Part shown: one piece after another, positions 11,001 through 19,140 of the stretch
Layout of the letters: every line of letters begins with the position of its first letter
Numbering within the stretch: the first letter of the stretch is position 1
NCBI RefSeq assembly: GCF_004307995.1
Contig: NZ_SIRE01000004.1
Span: 62,001 to 126,000, forward strand
DNA from: Paenibacillus thalictri
Lineage (GTDB): Bacteria > Bacillota > Bacilli > Paenibacillales > NBRC-103111
DNA: 64,000 bases
Direction: 5' to 3'
Notes under the pieces: model-generated
The model's database searches: none
The model's input: the letters and a program-made list of their open reading frames with translations, nothing else
What the model was told of the DNA's origin: nothing
Made by a program: the position numbers and the translations under genes

Positions 11001-11969
11001 TTGCGTCACCGGAACGGTTGTGCCGCCCGAATAGGTTGCCGAAACGACGGCAGCAGCAGAGTCCCCTTTTTTCAGCTCCAGTTTGGTTGGCGTTGCGGTA
11101 ATGCCGGTGATGACCGGCGAGGACGTTTCGGTCACCGTCACGTTTGCCGCGGCAGTAAAGCTGCCCACCCCGGCGGTAATGACCGCCGTCCCGGCTTTCA
11201 GGCCGGTCACCTTGCCGCTAGCGACGGAGGCAACCGACGGGGCGCTGCTGCTCCAGGTTACACCTTCCGTCACGGGAGATTTCGTACCGTCCGAGAAGGT
11301 TCCCGTTACGGCCAATGTGACGTCCTGGCCTTGTTTTATGCTCACCGCATTGTAGGAAAGGTTAACGCCCGTCATCGTCTTTTGGGCTACGACACCACCG
11401 GCGTTTAAGCTGATGTCGTCAAAATAAACGTCCTTTTGCGATCCGGAGGTTGTGCCGCGAATCAAGATACCGTCGAAAATACCACTGGCAATGTTCAGCT
11501 TGCCGAGGTCAATGCTCAGCTTCTGCCATGTCCCCGTTCCGAACAAAGCAGCGTCAAGCGGCTGGGATGCAACCGGCTGACCGCCGGTCTGGATAACCGC
11601 TTCGAGCTTTTGCCCGCTTCCTTTGCCGCCGCTAACCCACATCTCCAATACAGGATAGTCCGAAACGCTGAGTATGCGGTCCCTGTACAGATACAGGCCG
11701 TCGTCATTGTTCGGCGTCATGCGGATCGATTTCGTTCCCGCATGTTTGGTCGAAGTATCCGACAACGAATGCTTAGCCCAGCTGTAATCGACAAAGGAAT
11801 TTCGCAGTTGATCGTCGTATACGATCAGCTGCGCCGGTGAAGCGGCCGCCTGAGCGGCCGGAACATCCCCGACCCCGGCTCCGATACCGGATGCGGCTAC
11901 AAGAAGCGATGTGATTAGCGGAAGCTTCTTCTTTGCTCCTTGCGACCATTTGGAAAATAAATGAATCAA
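8088..11969 (-). CDS. Large secreted GH44 endoglucanase/xyloglucanase with CBM and Big_2 modules
   Basis: 1293 residues. A signal peptide (about 1-42) is followed by a beta-sandwich carbohydrate-binding-like module (~45-190), two Big_2 Ig-like domains (~205-285 and ~290-370, ending in KAGTAVITAG and KAGASVVTVQ), a second binding module (~380-530), a third Big_2 (~540-620), a third binding module (~625-770) and a C-terminal GH44 catalytic domain (~785-1290). The GH44 call rests on KYALDNEPMLWPHSHWDVHP with acid/base Glu974 and ISEYNFG with nucleophile Glu1142. Their spacing of 168 matches the family. The three binding modules share YLDDI/YFDDI ends. It should cut beta-1,4-glucan or xyloglucan outside the cell. 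The TTG start at 11969 has AAGGAGGT seven bases upstream. Confidence 0.88.
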   Translation of the reverse strand: MIHLFSKWSQGAKKKLPLITSLLVAASGIGAGVGDVPAAQAAASPAQLIVYDDQLRNSFVDYSWAKHSLSDTSTKHAGTKSIRMTPNNDDGLYLYRDRILSVSDYPVLEMWVSGGKGSGQKLEAVIQTGGQPVASQPLDAALFGTGTWQKLSIDLGKLNIASGIFDGILIRGTTSGSQKDVYFDDISLNAGGVVAQKTMTGVNLSYNAVSIKQGQDVTLAVTGTFSDGTKSPVTEGVTWSSSAPSVASVASGKVTGLKAGTAVITAGVGSFTAAANVTVTETSSPVITGITATPTKLELKKGDSAAAVVSATYSGGTTVPVTQGLQWSSSSPEVAAVANGTVTALKAGASVVTVQYGTFSATVNVSVTEPALPPVDDGQKGIEIYGDGLGPVFKDYSWAQRNLNDTAVVHTGTKAISFDPSNEGGLYLYKDSGAVNAKEYDRLEFWINGGAAGAQQLELVFNAGGQAGARVNIGSLIEGGKIPAGSWSKVLINLPDQQITNNIFDGLLFRGLTDGAQGVVYLDDIRLLEKYVAPPTVVEGVLSQYGTVLAPGDSSKITYEVRYSNGTSADKSDKTTWTSSNPDIVAVNKGILSAAGTGLAKITAVYGTSTASMYVQVIANTPEAAYTDGLAAGYSNWSWGTSNFGNVSPVATGSKSISFLAKGYEGIWLHRDSKMDLNNYYGLSFKVYGGGAGKQKLHVNLMDDRNFVSDFDLETELPNGIPAGKWTEVKLKFADLGLSALSFDGIVMSAWGEQDQGTVYFDDIYMLKTTSAVNLPTPELPVVTIAIDSTKDRRTLSQGIFGVNFEDSPAEGHSTMKFPIKRWGGNAMTRYNWEIDTTNRGGDWYFLNYPYDNAHPEQLPNGSTSDRFIQDSLNSGTDVLMQVPTIGWTPKERKIGWSFSIAKYGPQQSNECDWHEAWCRADAGNGKKKDGSYLTGNKPEDTSKKIGPEFVTKWVEHIKQNFGSGVHKYALDNEPMLWPHSHWDVHPQMTTYDEIWNYTKAYGTAIKQADSQADIFGPVPWGWCEYFYSAKDGCAPGADMEAHGGKPYMEWLLGKVEEHRKTTGTRLIDTLDIHYYPAENNVPFSSDESPLMTKRRLNSLKSLYDPNFVDASSWIQEPVNLIPRMHDIIERNAPGMKLSISEYNFGDGTGIGSGLAQAEALAIFAREGVDYAMRWGGLQGNTPLEDAFKIFINYDGAGSRVEGNVVSTSSSNRDAVGSYTVVSAQGKKYVLLFNKDTAPRTANIQADLALNKTAQVYRFEAQKRLAPAGTVQGTAQGLSLTLPAKSATLIVMP

Positions 11970-12277
11970 AATGAGTACCTCCTTACAGGCGGCATACCGC
12001 CTGATGCTTTAATGGAATCAGATCACCTCTGACATTAGTATTATCGTGATGCGGAGCATGTCTCGAAGAGGTACTATCATCCCGTTTTGCTGTGTGACTC
12101 CGTCATGAATTTTTTTGTGTCTTGTCATGTGGGGAATAGAAAAAAGCCTAACACCCTGTCGGAAGCAGGAAATGTCCGGTAAGTCAGGGTCACATTGCCG
12201 CATAAAGCAACCCAACGGAGGAATAATACGGATAACCTGTGCCTATTTTCAAAAAAGAGATATCGGTGGGATCAAAC
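11970..12277. other. Divergent intergenic region between GH44 gene and gerB
   Basis: 308 bases. The GH44 side holds the ribosome site (complement of 11977-11984) and a hairpin at 11986-12003. The gerB side has GCATAA (12200-12205) and AATAATA (12222-12228) 16 bases apart, which faintly resembles a forespore sigma-G promoter as expected for germination genes. That match is weak. Nothing else convincing was seen. Confidence 0.4.
11986..12003 (-). promoter_or_regulatory. 5'-leader hairpin of the GH44 mRNA
   Basis: CAGGCGG (11986-11992) and CCGCCTG (11997-12003) form a 7-base GC-rich stem with a 4-base loop, one base upstream of the Shine-Dalgarno sequence on the minus strand. Such a hairpin could stabilise the message or tune initiation. 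Function is inferred. Confidence 0.5.
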
Positions 12278-13378
12278 ATGAACACAAATCAGAGAGGTTT
12301 AAATCTTCATCAGATGGTTACCCTCTTTATGCTCTCTTCCGGTCTCATGGATCACGTCATTGTGATTCCTTTTTTACTTGGGATTGCAGGACGAAGCGCA
12401 TGGATATCCGTCTTTTGCATAGGCGTCTTACTGACCTGCTGGCTGCCGCTGCTGCTTTATGTGATGAAGAAAACGAACATGGAGCCTATTTTTATATGGG
12501 TGAGGGGAAAGTACGGAGAATTTCTGGCTTCCATCCTGCGAATTCCGGTCATGCTTTACCTCTTTGCTATTGGAACGATAACCGTTATGGACACGATCGC
12601 TTGGGTTAAAAGTATGTTTCTTCCCGATACGCCGAATTGGTTTATCACATTTTTGCTTATGGGAGTTTGCGTATGGGCTGCTAACTCAGGCATTCGAACG
12701 ATCGCGAGATGCGGGATATTTCTCCTGCCTTTGGTAGTTTTATTTGGCATTTTTGTCGCTACGGTGAATATTCCGCGCAAGCATTATCATTTCATATTAC
12801 CGGTATTGGAGAACGGTTTCGGGCCTGTTGCACAGGGGATGTTTATTGTAGGCGGAGGTATGGTTGAAATAGCGCTGGTGCTTCTTCTTCAACAGCATCT
12901 GCAGGATAAAATGAAATTCAGGCATTTACTGTTCACGCTATGGGCGCTTGTTGGACTAACGGTTGGACCGTTAATAGGAGCTATAGCTGAGTTCGGTCCG
13001 GATGAGGCAGCGCGGCTCAGATACCCGGCTTATGAAGAATGGCGGCTTGTCCGAATCGGGCACTACGTCGAACATGTTGATTTTTTATCGATATTCCAGT
13101 GGCTCTCCGGCGCTTTTATTCGAATATCGCTGGCTATTTATATGATGATGGAGCTGCTGCACGACTATTTGCCCCAGAAAAAGGCCTCCCTCCCGTCTAT
13201 CCTGGTCATTGCGGCTCTCATGATCGTTATCGTGCTCCATCCACACTCGGATAAAGATTTTGTGCAGTTTTTGAACCAGTGGTTTTTTTCGGGCGCGATC
13301 GTAATTACTTTGTTCTTAAGTCTAGGTGTAATGCTGCTTGCATCGTTCAAGAAACAAGGAAGGAGCGATACCTCATGA
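12278..13378 (+). CDS. Spore germination permease-like subunit B (GerAB/GerKB family)
   Basis: This is a polytopic membrane protein of about ten helices in the APC-like GerAB family, which forms the nutrient-sensing part of germinant receptors in the spore inner membrane. The N-terminus MNTNQRGLNLHQMVTLFML with an early helix, and the block SGIRTIARCGIFLLPLVVLF, are family-like. The frame is open from a GTG at 12239, but ATG 12278 has GGTGGG upstream and matches the usual start. The gene precedes the A subunit, so the operon order is B-A-C rather than the common A-B-C. Its stop overlaps the next start (ATGA). Confidence 0.88.
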   Translation: MNTNQRGLNLHQMVTLFMLSSGLMDHVIVIPFLLGIAGRSAWISVFCIGVLLTCWLPLLLYVMKKTNMEPIFIWVRGKYGEFLASILRIPVMLYLFAIGTITVMDTIAWVKSMFLPDTPNWFITFLLMGVCVWAANSGIRTIARCGIFLLPLVVLFGIFVATVNIPRKHYHFILPVLENGFGPVAQGMFIVGGGMVEIALVLLLQQHLQDKMKFRHLLFTLWALVGLTVGPLIGAIAEFGPDEAARLRYPAYEEWRLVRIGHYVEHVDFLSIFQWLSGAFIRISLAIYMMMELLHDYLPQKKASLPSILVIAALMIVIVLHPHSDKDFVQFLNQWFFSGAIVITLFLSLGVMLLASFKKQGRSDTS

Positions 13379-14811
13379 CGGACAGAAATGTGATCGACAC
13401 TTTGTGTCAAGCTTTAATGGATTGCGAAGATGTAGCGATCGAACATGTAAGTCCGGGCTACCCCAGAGTTGTGCTTTACTTTCAACCGCAAATGGTAGAT
13501 ACGAACCGGTTACGCGAATACTTTCTTCCGGACCTGGTCCATTCTCTGTCCAAAGACAGCGGTACACCGGGTCAACTGATGAATGAAAACGGTGCAATAC
13601 TCGTACATAAATGTGATATAAAAGTGGAGGAATATGCTTTTTTGATTTTTGGCGGACAACTGCTTGTTTACTTCGAGCGTACAGACGAACTGTACAGTCT
13701 GGATATGTCGAACAAGCCTCACCGGGAGCCGGAAGAATCCGCTTTAGAGCCTTCCATTCGCGGAGCTCGAGACGGCTTTGTCGAGGAGCTCGACACGAAC
13801 ATTGCTCTGATTCGAAAAAGGCTCGCTACCACCGATTTGAGCGTAAAATATTACTATTCGTACGGAACTACACGCACCCGGGTGGCATTGCTGTATTTTA
13901 AAGATCGCGTTCCAGAGGTTTCCCTAGACATCATTCAGAAACGTCTTGAGAACCTTGGACATACCGTACTTGTTGGAGGCAATGCGAGGCTTGAAGATGT
14001 AATTTCGGGGAATCGGTATACGGTGCTGCCTATAAGCAATTTTACAGGGAAACCGGATTATGCTGCGGAAAGACTGGCACGAGGCAAATTTCTTGTTTTC
14101 ATGGATGGATCACCCACGGCTACGATTGCGCCGGTTACGTTAACGGAACTGTTCATCAGCCCGGAGGATTCTTATTTCGATTATCACGTAGCGATCGCCA
14201 ATCGATTGTTGCGGATCATTGCCGCATTCATCTCCGTCTTTTCTCCTGGCGTTTTTATCTCTTTACTCATGTATAACCAGGACCAGATCCCGTTTCAACT
14301 GCTCGCAACGATAGGGATATCGAGGCTGGGGCTGCCGATTTCAGCATTTATTGAAATGCTGCTCAGTTTATTTTTGCTTGATCTGCTTAGAGAAGCGGGG
14401 GCGCGTCTGCCCAGAGCAACAGGTTCTACGATCACGGTTGTGGGCGGGATTATTATCGGGGATGCGGCTCTTCGAGCAGGCATATTATCTCCTAGCATGA
14501 TATTTCTGGCTGCCGTCTCCATTGTTTCAGGGTCCACGCTGGTTAACTTGAATTTACAAAGCACAACGAGAATCGTGCGGTTGTTCGTGCTGATCTTATC
14601 CGCTACATGCGGTATTTACGGGACCATCCTCGCTTTATTTTATATGCTGGTTTATGCCATTAACACGAACTCCTTCGGCATACCCTATTTCAGCTATGAA
14701 AAGTATGGGAGGAAAGAAAGCTTGCTGAAATTCATTCGTCTCCCTTTTCGCAAAAATAATATTGATCTTGTGGGAGGAACCCCCGTTTCCAAAGGAGATG
14801 ACGGTACTTGA
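13375..14811 (+). CDS. Spore germination protein, GerAA/GerKA family
   Basis: This is the A subunit of a GerA-type germinant receptor. The soluble N-terminal domain (about 1-265, including GNRYTVLPISNFTGKPDYAA) is followed by membrane helices in the C-terminal half, with the family block DSYFDYHVAIANRLLRIIAA and GLPISAFIEMLLSLFLLDLL. ATG 13375 follows GGAAGGAG and overlaps the gerB stop. The open frame runs further upstream, to 13279, inside gerB, but that extension is not credible. At 478 residues it is typical. The germinant is not predictable. Confidence 0.92.
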   Translation: MTDRNVIDTLCQALMDCEDVAIEHVSPGYPRVVLYFQPQMVDTNRLREYFLPDLVHSLSKDSGTPGQLMNENGAILVHKCDIKVEEYAFLIFGGQLLVYFERTDELYSLDMSNKPHREPEESALEPSIRGARDGFVEELDTNIALIRKRLATTDLSVKYYYSYGTTRTRVALLYFKDRVPEVSLDIIQKRLENLGHTVLVGGNARLEDVISGNRYTVLPISNFTGKPDYAAERLARGKFLVFMDGSPTATIAPVTLTELFISPEDSYFDYHVAIANRLLRIIAAFISVFSPGVFISLLMYNQDQIPFQLLATIGISRLGLPISAFIEMLLSLFLLDLLREAGARLPRATGSTITVVGGIIIGDAALRAGILSPSMIFLAAVSIVSGSTLVNLNLQSTTRIVRLFVLILSATCGIYGTILALFYMLVYAINTNSFGIPYFSYEKYGRKESLLKFIRLPFRKNNIDLVGGTPVSKGDDGT

Positions 14812-15983
14812 AGCTCAAAGCCATCAAGCGAGTGCTGAACATCGCGCTGCTAGGGGGCATGGTTCTGCTATTCACAGGTTGTTGGGATGCCGAAGAGGTG
14901 CAGCGGCTGAACTATATTATCGGGATGGGTGTCGACTACGAGGATAATAAATTCATTATTTATGGGCAAATGGTTAACTTTTCTTCGATCGCCAAGCAGG
15001 AACAGCAAAATGCCACGGTTAAAAACTGGGTCGGGCGCGGGAAAGGAACGACGGTACTTGCAGCTTTTAGCGATTTGATTGCTTCAGGACAAGGAACGAT
15101 GTTCCTCGGACATATCCATTACTTGATCCTATCTGAAAATGTTTTGAAAGAACAAATGCTGGAGAAAGTGTTCGACTTCACCAACCGCAACAAAGAAACA
15201 AGGTATACAAAATGGTTTTATGGGACGAAGGATTCCATGTTCGATATTCTCTCCACCAAATCCTTCTTTGACCGCAGTTCACTCGATAGCATTCTAGGCA
15301 ACCCGGAGCAAAACTATGCCCAACTGTCGAATTTGAAGCCATATTATGTCAATGAGGTTGTAGCCGCAATGCTGGAGCCATCCTCTACGGTTACCATTCC
15401 TTCAGTTGAGATTACAAAGGAAACTTGGATGGAGCAAAGGAAACCGGCGGATATATTAAAAAAGTCGGGGGGATTTATTTTTAACGGAACCCAATATCTC
15501 GGCTGGATGAAAATGAGCGATATTATGCAGGGACGCTGGATGCAGGCAGCCTATGAAGCATCTCCGCTCACCCTCCGTTCGGGTAACGGAATTATCGCTA
15601 CGCTGGAGGTTAAGAATGCATCCCATAAGATCGAGATCGTTGATCGCAGCAGTGCCGTTCCGCGGTTTAAAATCAAGTTGAAGGCCACAGGAACCTTAAT
15701 GGAGCTGGCTGAAGAGAAACCGCTGGAAGAGCTTCAGCGGCTGGCAGAACAAACGATTCGTAAGGAGATTCAGGAATATTATAAAAAAGGACTTGCCATG
15801 CATGCAGATTTACTGCATTTGGGCCAAACATTATATATACAAAACCCGTCAAAATGGAGGTCCATTAATGTTAACGGGCAATATCCCCTGACTCCCGACT
15901 CGTTGGAAGGGGTGGAGGTGCATCTAATTATCAATCATGCCCAGAAATATAAGTCTCCTCAGCTCAGTGATACTTACAAATAA
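14808..15983 (+). CDS. Spore germination lipoprotein, Ger(x)C family
   Basis: This is the C subunit of the receptor, a lipoprotein. An N-terminal hydrophobic stretch ends in the lipobox LLFTGC (Cys about residue 25), then the family signature CWDAEEVQRLNYIIGMGVDY begins. The three-domain 391-residue length is normal. It starts with TTG 14808, which overlaps the gerA stop; AAAGGAGATG at 14791-14800 serves as ribosome site. The three overlapping genes form one translationally coupled operon. No clear terminator was seen in the 33 bases before the convergent response regulator. Confidence 0.9.
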   Translation: MKLKAIKRVLNIALLGGMVLLFTGCWDAEEVQRLNYIIGMGVDYEDNKFIIYGQMVNFSSIAKQEQQNATVKNWVGRGKGTTVLAAFSDLIASGQGTMFLGHIHYLILSENVLKEQMLEKVFDFTNRNKETRYTKWFYGTKDSMFDILSTKSFFDRSSLDSILGNPEQNYAQLSNLKPYYVNEVVAAMLEPSSTVTIPSVEITKETWMEQRKPADILKKSGGFIFNGTQYLGWMKMSDIMQGRWMQAAYEASPLTLRSGNGIIATLEVKNASHKIEIVDRSSAVPRFKIKLKATGTLMELAEEKPLEELQRLAEQTIRKEIQEYYKKGLAMHADLLHLGQTLYIQNPSKWRSINVNGQYPLTPDSLEGVEVHLIINHAQKYKSPQLSDTYK

Positions 15984-16016
15984 TTGGCTTCCTTGTGCCT
16001 GATTTCTCAAAACTTT

Positions 16017-16679
16017 TCAGTCTCCCAGCAAATCCCGCAGCGCCACAACGGCAAGCGTCCGGTCATTTGTGCCAATCTTGCCGTAGATGGAGCTGACGTA
16101 ATTTTTCACGGTGCCTTCGCTCATAAATAACAATCCGGCTATTTCCCGGTTGGTCCGGCCCTCCAGCAGCAAACGCGCAACCGTCTGCTCTTTGTTCGTC
16201 AAAAGCGCAGCCTCCGCTTTTTTGCGGATGGTGTTGATTCCCGGCAAATGTCCGGAATCCAGCGCATGGATCCGGTTCGCCAGCTTGACGGCCACAGCGG
16301 AAGGCAACATAAAATGCCCTGCGGCCGCATCGCGGATCGATTGAACCAGCTGCTCTCCGGGCATATCCTTCATCAGAAAACCGACAGCTCCGCTGCTCAG
16401 CCCGTCCACGATATAATCGATATCGGAAAACGTCGTAAGAATGAGCACTGCCGCTTTCAAACCTTTGTCCTTCATCATGCGGACAGCCGCAATTCCGCCC
16501 ATTCCCGGCATCTGAATATCCATCAGCACGATATCCGGCTCCAGCAGGAGCGCCTGCTCAATCGCTTCTTCACCCGAACGGGCCGTACCGACCACCTGCA
16601 GATCTTGTTCCAGCCCGATTATCGTTTGCAGGCCATCCCGCATAAGCGCCAAATCATCAACAATCAACACCTTAATCAA
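16017..16679 (-). CDS. NarL/FixJ-type response regulator without an adjacent kinase
   Basis: An N-terminal receiver domain has the acidic pair VDD (7-9), phosphoacceptor Asp54 in LMDIQMPGMGG and Lys near 105 in GFLMKDM. A C-terminal LuxR-type HTH (about 150-215: LTNKEQTVARLLLEGRTNRE, IAGLLFMSEGTVKNYVSSIY) binds DNA. Such regulators normally pair with a DesK/LiaS-like sensor kinase encoded next door. Here neither neighbour is a kinase (germination lipoprotein on one side, AraC regulator on the other), so it is an orphan in this window. Target genes are unknown. Confidence 0.9.
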   Translation of the reverse strand: MIKVLIVDDLALMRDGLQTIIGLEQDLQVVGTARSGEEAIEQALLLEPDIVLMDIQMPGMGGIAAVRMMKDKGLKAAVLILTTFSDIDYIVDGLSSGAVGFLMKDMPGEQLVQSIRDAAAGHFMLPSAVAVKLANRIHALDSGHLPGINTIRKKAEAALLTNKEQTVARLLLEGRTNREIAGLLFMSEGTVKNYVSSIYGKIGTNDRTLAVVALRDLLGD

Positions 16680-16817
16680 TGCCCATCATCCTTCTCTTTT
16701 CCTTCCGCACTTGAACGCTTGCCCTCATTATAGCGTTACTCTCAGGCAGCAACAACACAATTCGTTTGGACTAACATCGAATGTTGCCTCCGACGCCTCC
16801 CTTGCTAACAGAAACCG

Positions 16818-17588
16818 CTACATTCTTCTCACTTCCGACGGCGTCTTGCCCCGGTACTGCTTAAATTGCCTGCTGAAAAAATAAATGCTCCGGTAACCAA
16901 GCGCCTCCGCCACCTCGCCAACCGTCATGCCGTTGAAGCGCAGCAGATGCTCCGCTCTTTCGATCCTTGTCTGCACTACATAACGCTCCAGAGAAACCCC
17001 CATCGTCTCTTTAAATTTCAGCGAAAAATAGCGCGGCGACAGCTGCGCTTTCTCTGCCAATGCCGCAATCGTATGTTCTTCCCCCGGCGTTTCTTTGATA
17101 TAGTGGGCGACTTCGTGGATCATGCTTTTTTCCGTCCGAGTTTCCTCCGTCTCCTCCCTCAGCAAATGCAGCAGCATCAGCGTCAGCGCATAAGACGCTT
17201 CCAGCGTTGAAACAGACGTCTGATCGACCATCGTCATCACAAACCGGTTCAGCAGCGCCTCGAAATAAGGCGTATCTTTGATGTAATGGTATGGCGCGGG
17301 CATCGCCGCGGGATCAATTCCGTCAATGGAAAAATGAATAAACGTGACCGTCAGCGGTTTCTGCGGATTCAATCCGGCGAGTGTCGCGTCCCCCGGACGA
17401 AATAAATAACAGCTTCCCTTGCTCACCTCTTGCGGTTCTCCGTTCCTGCTTAAATGTCCTTCCCCGCTCCACACATACCACAAATCAAAGTCGGGCAAAG
17501 GCTGATGAAGCGTATCCCATTTCCATGTTCGTTCACAGGTTACTTTTCCGAAATTGGAGGTTAATCGCAGATGATCGGCTGATAACAT
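16818..17588 (-). CDS. AraC-family transcriptional regulator
   Basis: An N-terminal cupin-like sensing domain (PDFDLWYVWSGEGHLSRNG, about 33-50) is followed by a C-terminal double HTH (about 155-256), with LSPRYFSLKFKETMGVSLER and MTVGEVAEALGYRSIYFFSR. Length 256 fits the sugar-responsive class. It is divergent from the ferritin-like gene, and their promoters overlap at 17621-17667, so one likely role is to control that gene. The ligand is unknown. Confidence 0.9.
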   Translation of the reverse strand: MLSADHLRLTSNFGKVTCERTWKWDTLHQPLPDFDLWYVWSGEGHLSRNGEPQEVSKGSCYLFRPGDATLAGLNPQKPLTVTFIHFSIDGIDPAAMPAPYHYIKDTPYFEALLNRFVMTMVDQTSVSTLEASYALTLMLLHLLREETEETRTEKSMIHEVAHYIKETPGEEHTIAALAEKAQLSPRYFSLKFKETMGVSLERYVVQTRIERAEHLLRFNGMTVGEVAEALGYRSIYFFSRQFKQYRGKTPSEVRRM

Positions 17589-17620
17589 ATTCCCACACCT
17601 TTATGTCGTTTAGTGCAAAT

Positions 17621-17649
17621 ATTATATCAGCAAGTGAATTTATAATAAA
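17621..17649 (-). promoter_or_regulatory. Sigma-A promoter of the AraC gene
   Basis: On the minus strand TTTATT (complement of 17644-17649), 17 bases, TATAAT (complement of 17621-17626). It overlaps the divergent promoter of the ferritin-like gene. Confidence 0.6.
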
Positions 17650-17667
17650 CAGTAAAATCGTTATAAT
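17639..17667 (+). promoter_or_regulatory. Sigma-A promoter of the ferritin-like gene
   Basis: TTTATA (17639-17644), 17-base spacer, TATAAT (17662-17667). The -35 box lies in the spacer of the oppositely directed AraC promoter, so the two polymerases should exclude each other. Confidence 0.6.
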
Positions 17668-17712
17668 TTGATTAAACGAGTGATAAATAATGCAAATGAC
17701 GGAGGAATGAAT

Positions 17713-18996
17713 ATGCATCCTTTTATGGGAATCGAACATTGGGACCGCATCGGGTTATCGGTAGAGGAATCGAGCCGCAGACTGCGGCGAATCGGCTTTG
17801 TCGACCGGCAGTTGATGCGGATCGAAGTCGGGCATATGCTGGCGCGTCCGGAATACGAGATAAAAGGAGCGCTGGCCCGGCTTGCGTGGCAGGAAGCGAA
17901 ACATAACGAGGAGCTCAGGAACCGCTGCAAGCAGCTGAGGTTGAGCTCAGTTGCCTACGACAAGTGCCCCGACGCCGGTTTGCAGCTGCTAATGGACCGC
18001 ACGCTGGAGTCCGAGTCGACATTACTGCTGCTGACCGCATTGTTTAAAGTCGTCAAACCTGCCCAGATCGCTGCTTGCCGCGCCTATATGGAGCTCGCCC
18101 AGCCGCTGGTCGACGAACCGACGATTTCGCTGCTGAAGCACCAGCTTATAGACCGCGAAGATCAGATCGGCTGGGGACTTTCCGCGATCGGCGAATTGGC
18201 TACAGCGGCTTCATCCGAAGAACTTCAGCTTGCCGCGCGGTGGGAAACCTACTTGACTGATCTGCTGGAAGCTTGCGGAGGCATTGAAGGCCAATCCGCC
18301 GCCAGAACGCCCGATCCGCTGCTTGCGGTACCAAGCAAAGCTTTCGCTTTGCCCGAGCGAAGCACCCGGGACGAGCGCTTTACTTCTTCGGTCGTTAAGT
18401 TTAAAGACATCGAGTTTGCCGACAGCGACCAGGGCCGCTTTGAGCTGATGATGTACAGCCGTTATTTTGAAATGACGCCGGCCGAAGGAATCGCTTATGT
18501 GCATTTTACGACGGAAGGCAAGCCGTGGGCGTTCTATTTCGATACGGCCCGCCATTTATGGGACGAAGTGCGCCATTCCTGGTTTGGCGAAGCGGCATTG
18601 CGCGTCAAAGGATACGATGTATACAGCAAGCCGAACTGGACCGGCTGGTACGAAATGGCCCAATATGCCTTTGACAATGATGAAACCTACACGCACCTGA
18701 CCATCGCGATCGAAAAAGCGGCGATGAAATACCCGCCGGGCAAACGCGAAGAGTGGGAGTTTTGCCGGGATATCGTGAAAGATCCGTTAATGACCACATT
18801 CCAAGATTTCGATTGGGCCGACGAAGTCGTACATGCCGGCTTCGGGCAGAAGTGGATTATCGATGCGCTGCATAGCGGGGACAGCGCCAAAGCCATGGCA
18901 GCGGCGGAAGCGACTGTGTGCAAAAGAGTGGAATTCATGAAGCAATATGAAAACGGGACTCCGACAAAAGGAACGCCGTTTGCGGGAAATTACTAA
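17713..18996 (+). CDS. Ferritin-like di-iron-type protein of unknown function
   Basis: 427 residues, mostly helical. ExxH-type pairs that could bind a di-metal centre are visible in WQEAKHNEEL (about residue 62), HLWDEVRHSWFGE (about 285) and DWADEVVHAGFGQKWI (about 370). This suggests a ferritin-like fold (ferritin/ribonucleotide reductase superfamily), possibly two such bundles in tandem. I do not recognise a named family. ATG 17713 is seven bases after GGAGG (17701-17705). The frame is also open from 17668, and an ATG at 17707 is too close to the ribosome site. The divergent AraC gene may regulate it. Confidence 0.65.
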   Translation: MHPFMGIEHWDRIGLSVEESSRRLRRIGFVDRQLMRIEVGHMLARPEYEIKGALARLAWQEAKHNEELRNRCKQLRLSSVAYDKCPDAGLQLLMDRTLESESTLLLLTALFKVVKPAQIAACRAYMELAQPLVDEPTISLLKHQLIDREDQIGWGLSAIGELATAASSEELQLAARWETYLTDLLEACGGIEGQSAARTPDPLLAVPSKAFALPERSTRDERFTSSVVKFKDIEFADSDQGRFELMMYSRYFEMTPAEGIAYVHFTTEGKPWAFYFDTARHLWDEVRHSWFGEAALRVKGYDVYSKPNWTGWYEMAQYAFDNDETYTHLTIAIEKAAMKYPPGKREEWEFCRDIVKDPLMTTFQDFDWADEVVHAGFGQKWIIDALHSGDSAKAMAAAEATVCKRVEFMKQYENGTPTKGTPFAGNY

Positions 18997-19010
18997 CACA
19001 AGTTAAAGCT

Positions 19011-19039
19011 GAAGCCGCGGCGCAAATGCCCGCGGCTTC
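19011..19039 (+). terminator. Hairpin after the ferritin-like gene
   Basis: GAAGCCGCGG (19011-19020) pairs perfectly with CCGCGGCTTC (19030-19039). There is no T tract, so termination would be weak or the hairpin protects the 3' end. Confidence 0.5.
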
Positions 19040-19140
19040 AAATCCTTACATCCCATATCCTTATGCCCATACTTCTCCCGGTTAATCTGCTCTTTCAGGT
19101 GGAAGCCTCAAAATTGGTCGGCCTCCGGGCATACCGTCGG

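Noticed and set aside
12200-12228. Sigma-G promoter for the ger operon (GCATAA-16-AATAATA)
   Set aside because: Both the -10 and the spacing deviate from consensus, so it is not listed as a feature on its own.
13279-13374. Upstream extension of gerA
   Set aside because: It lies inside gerB in another frame, and ATG 13375 has a good ribosome site.
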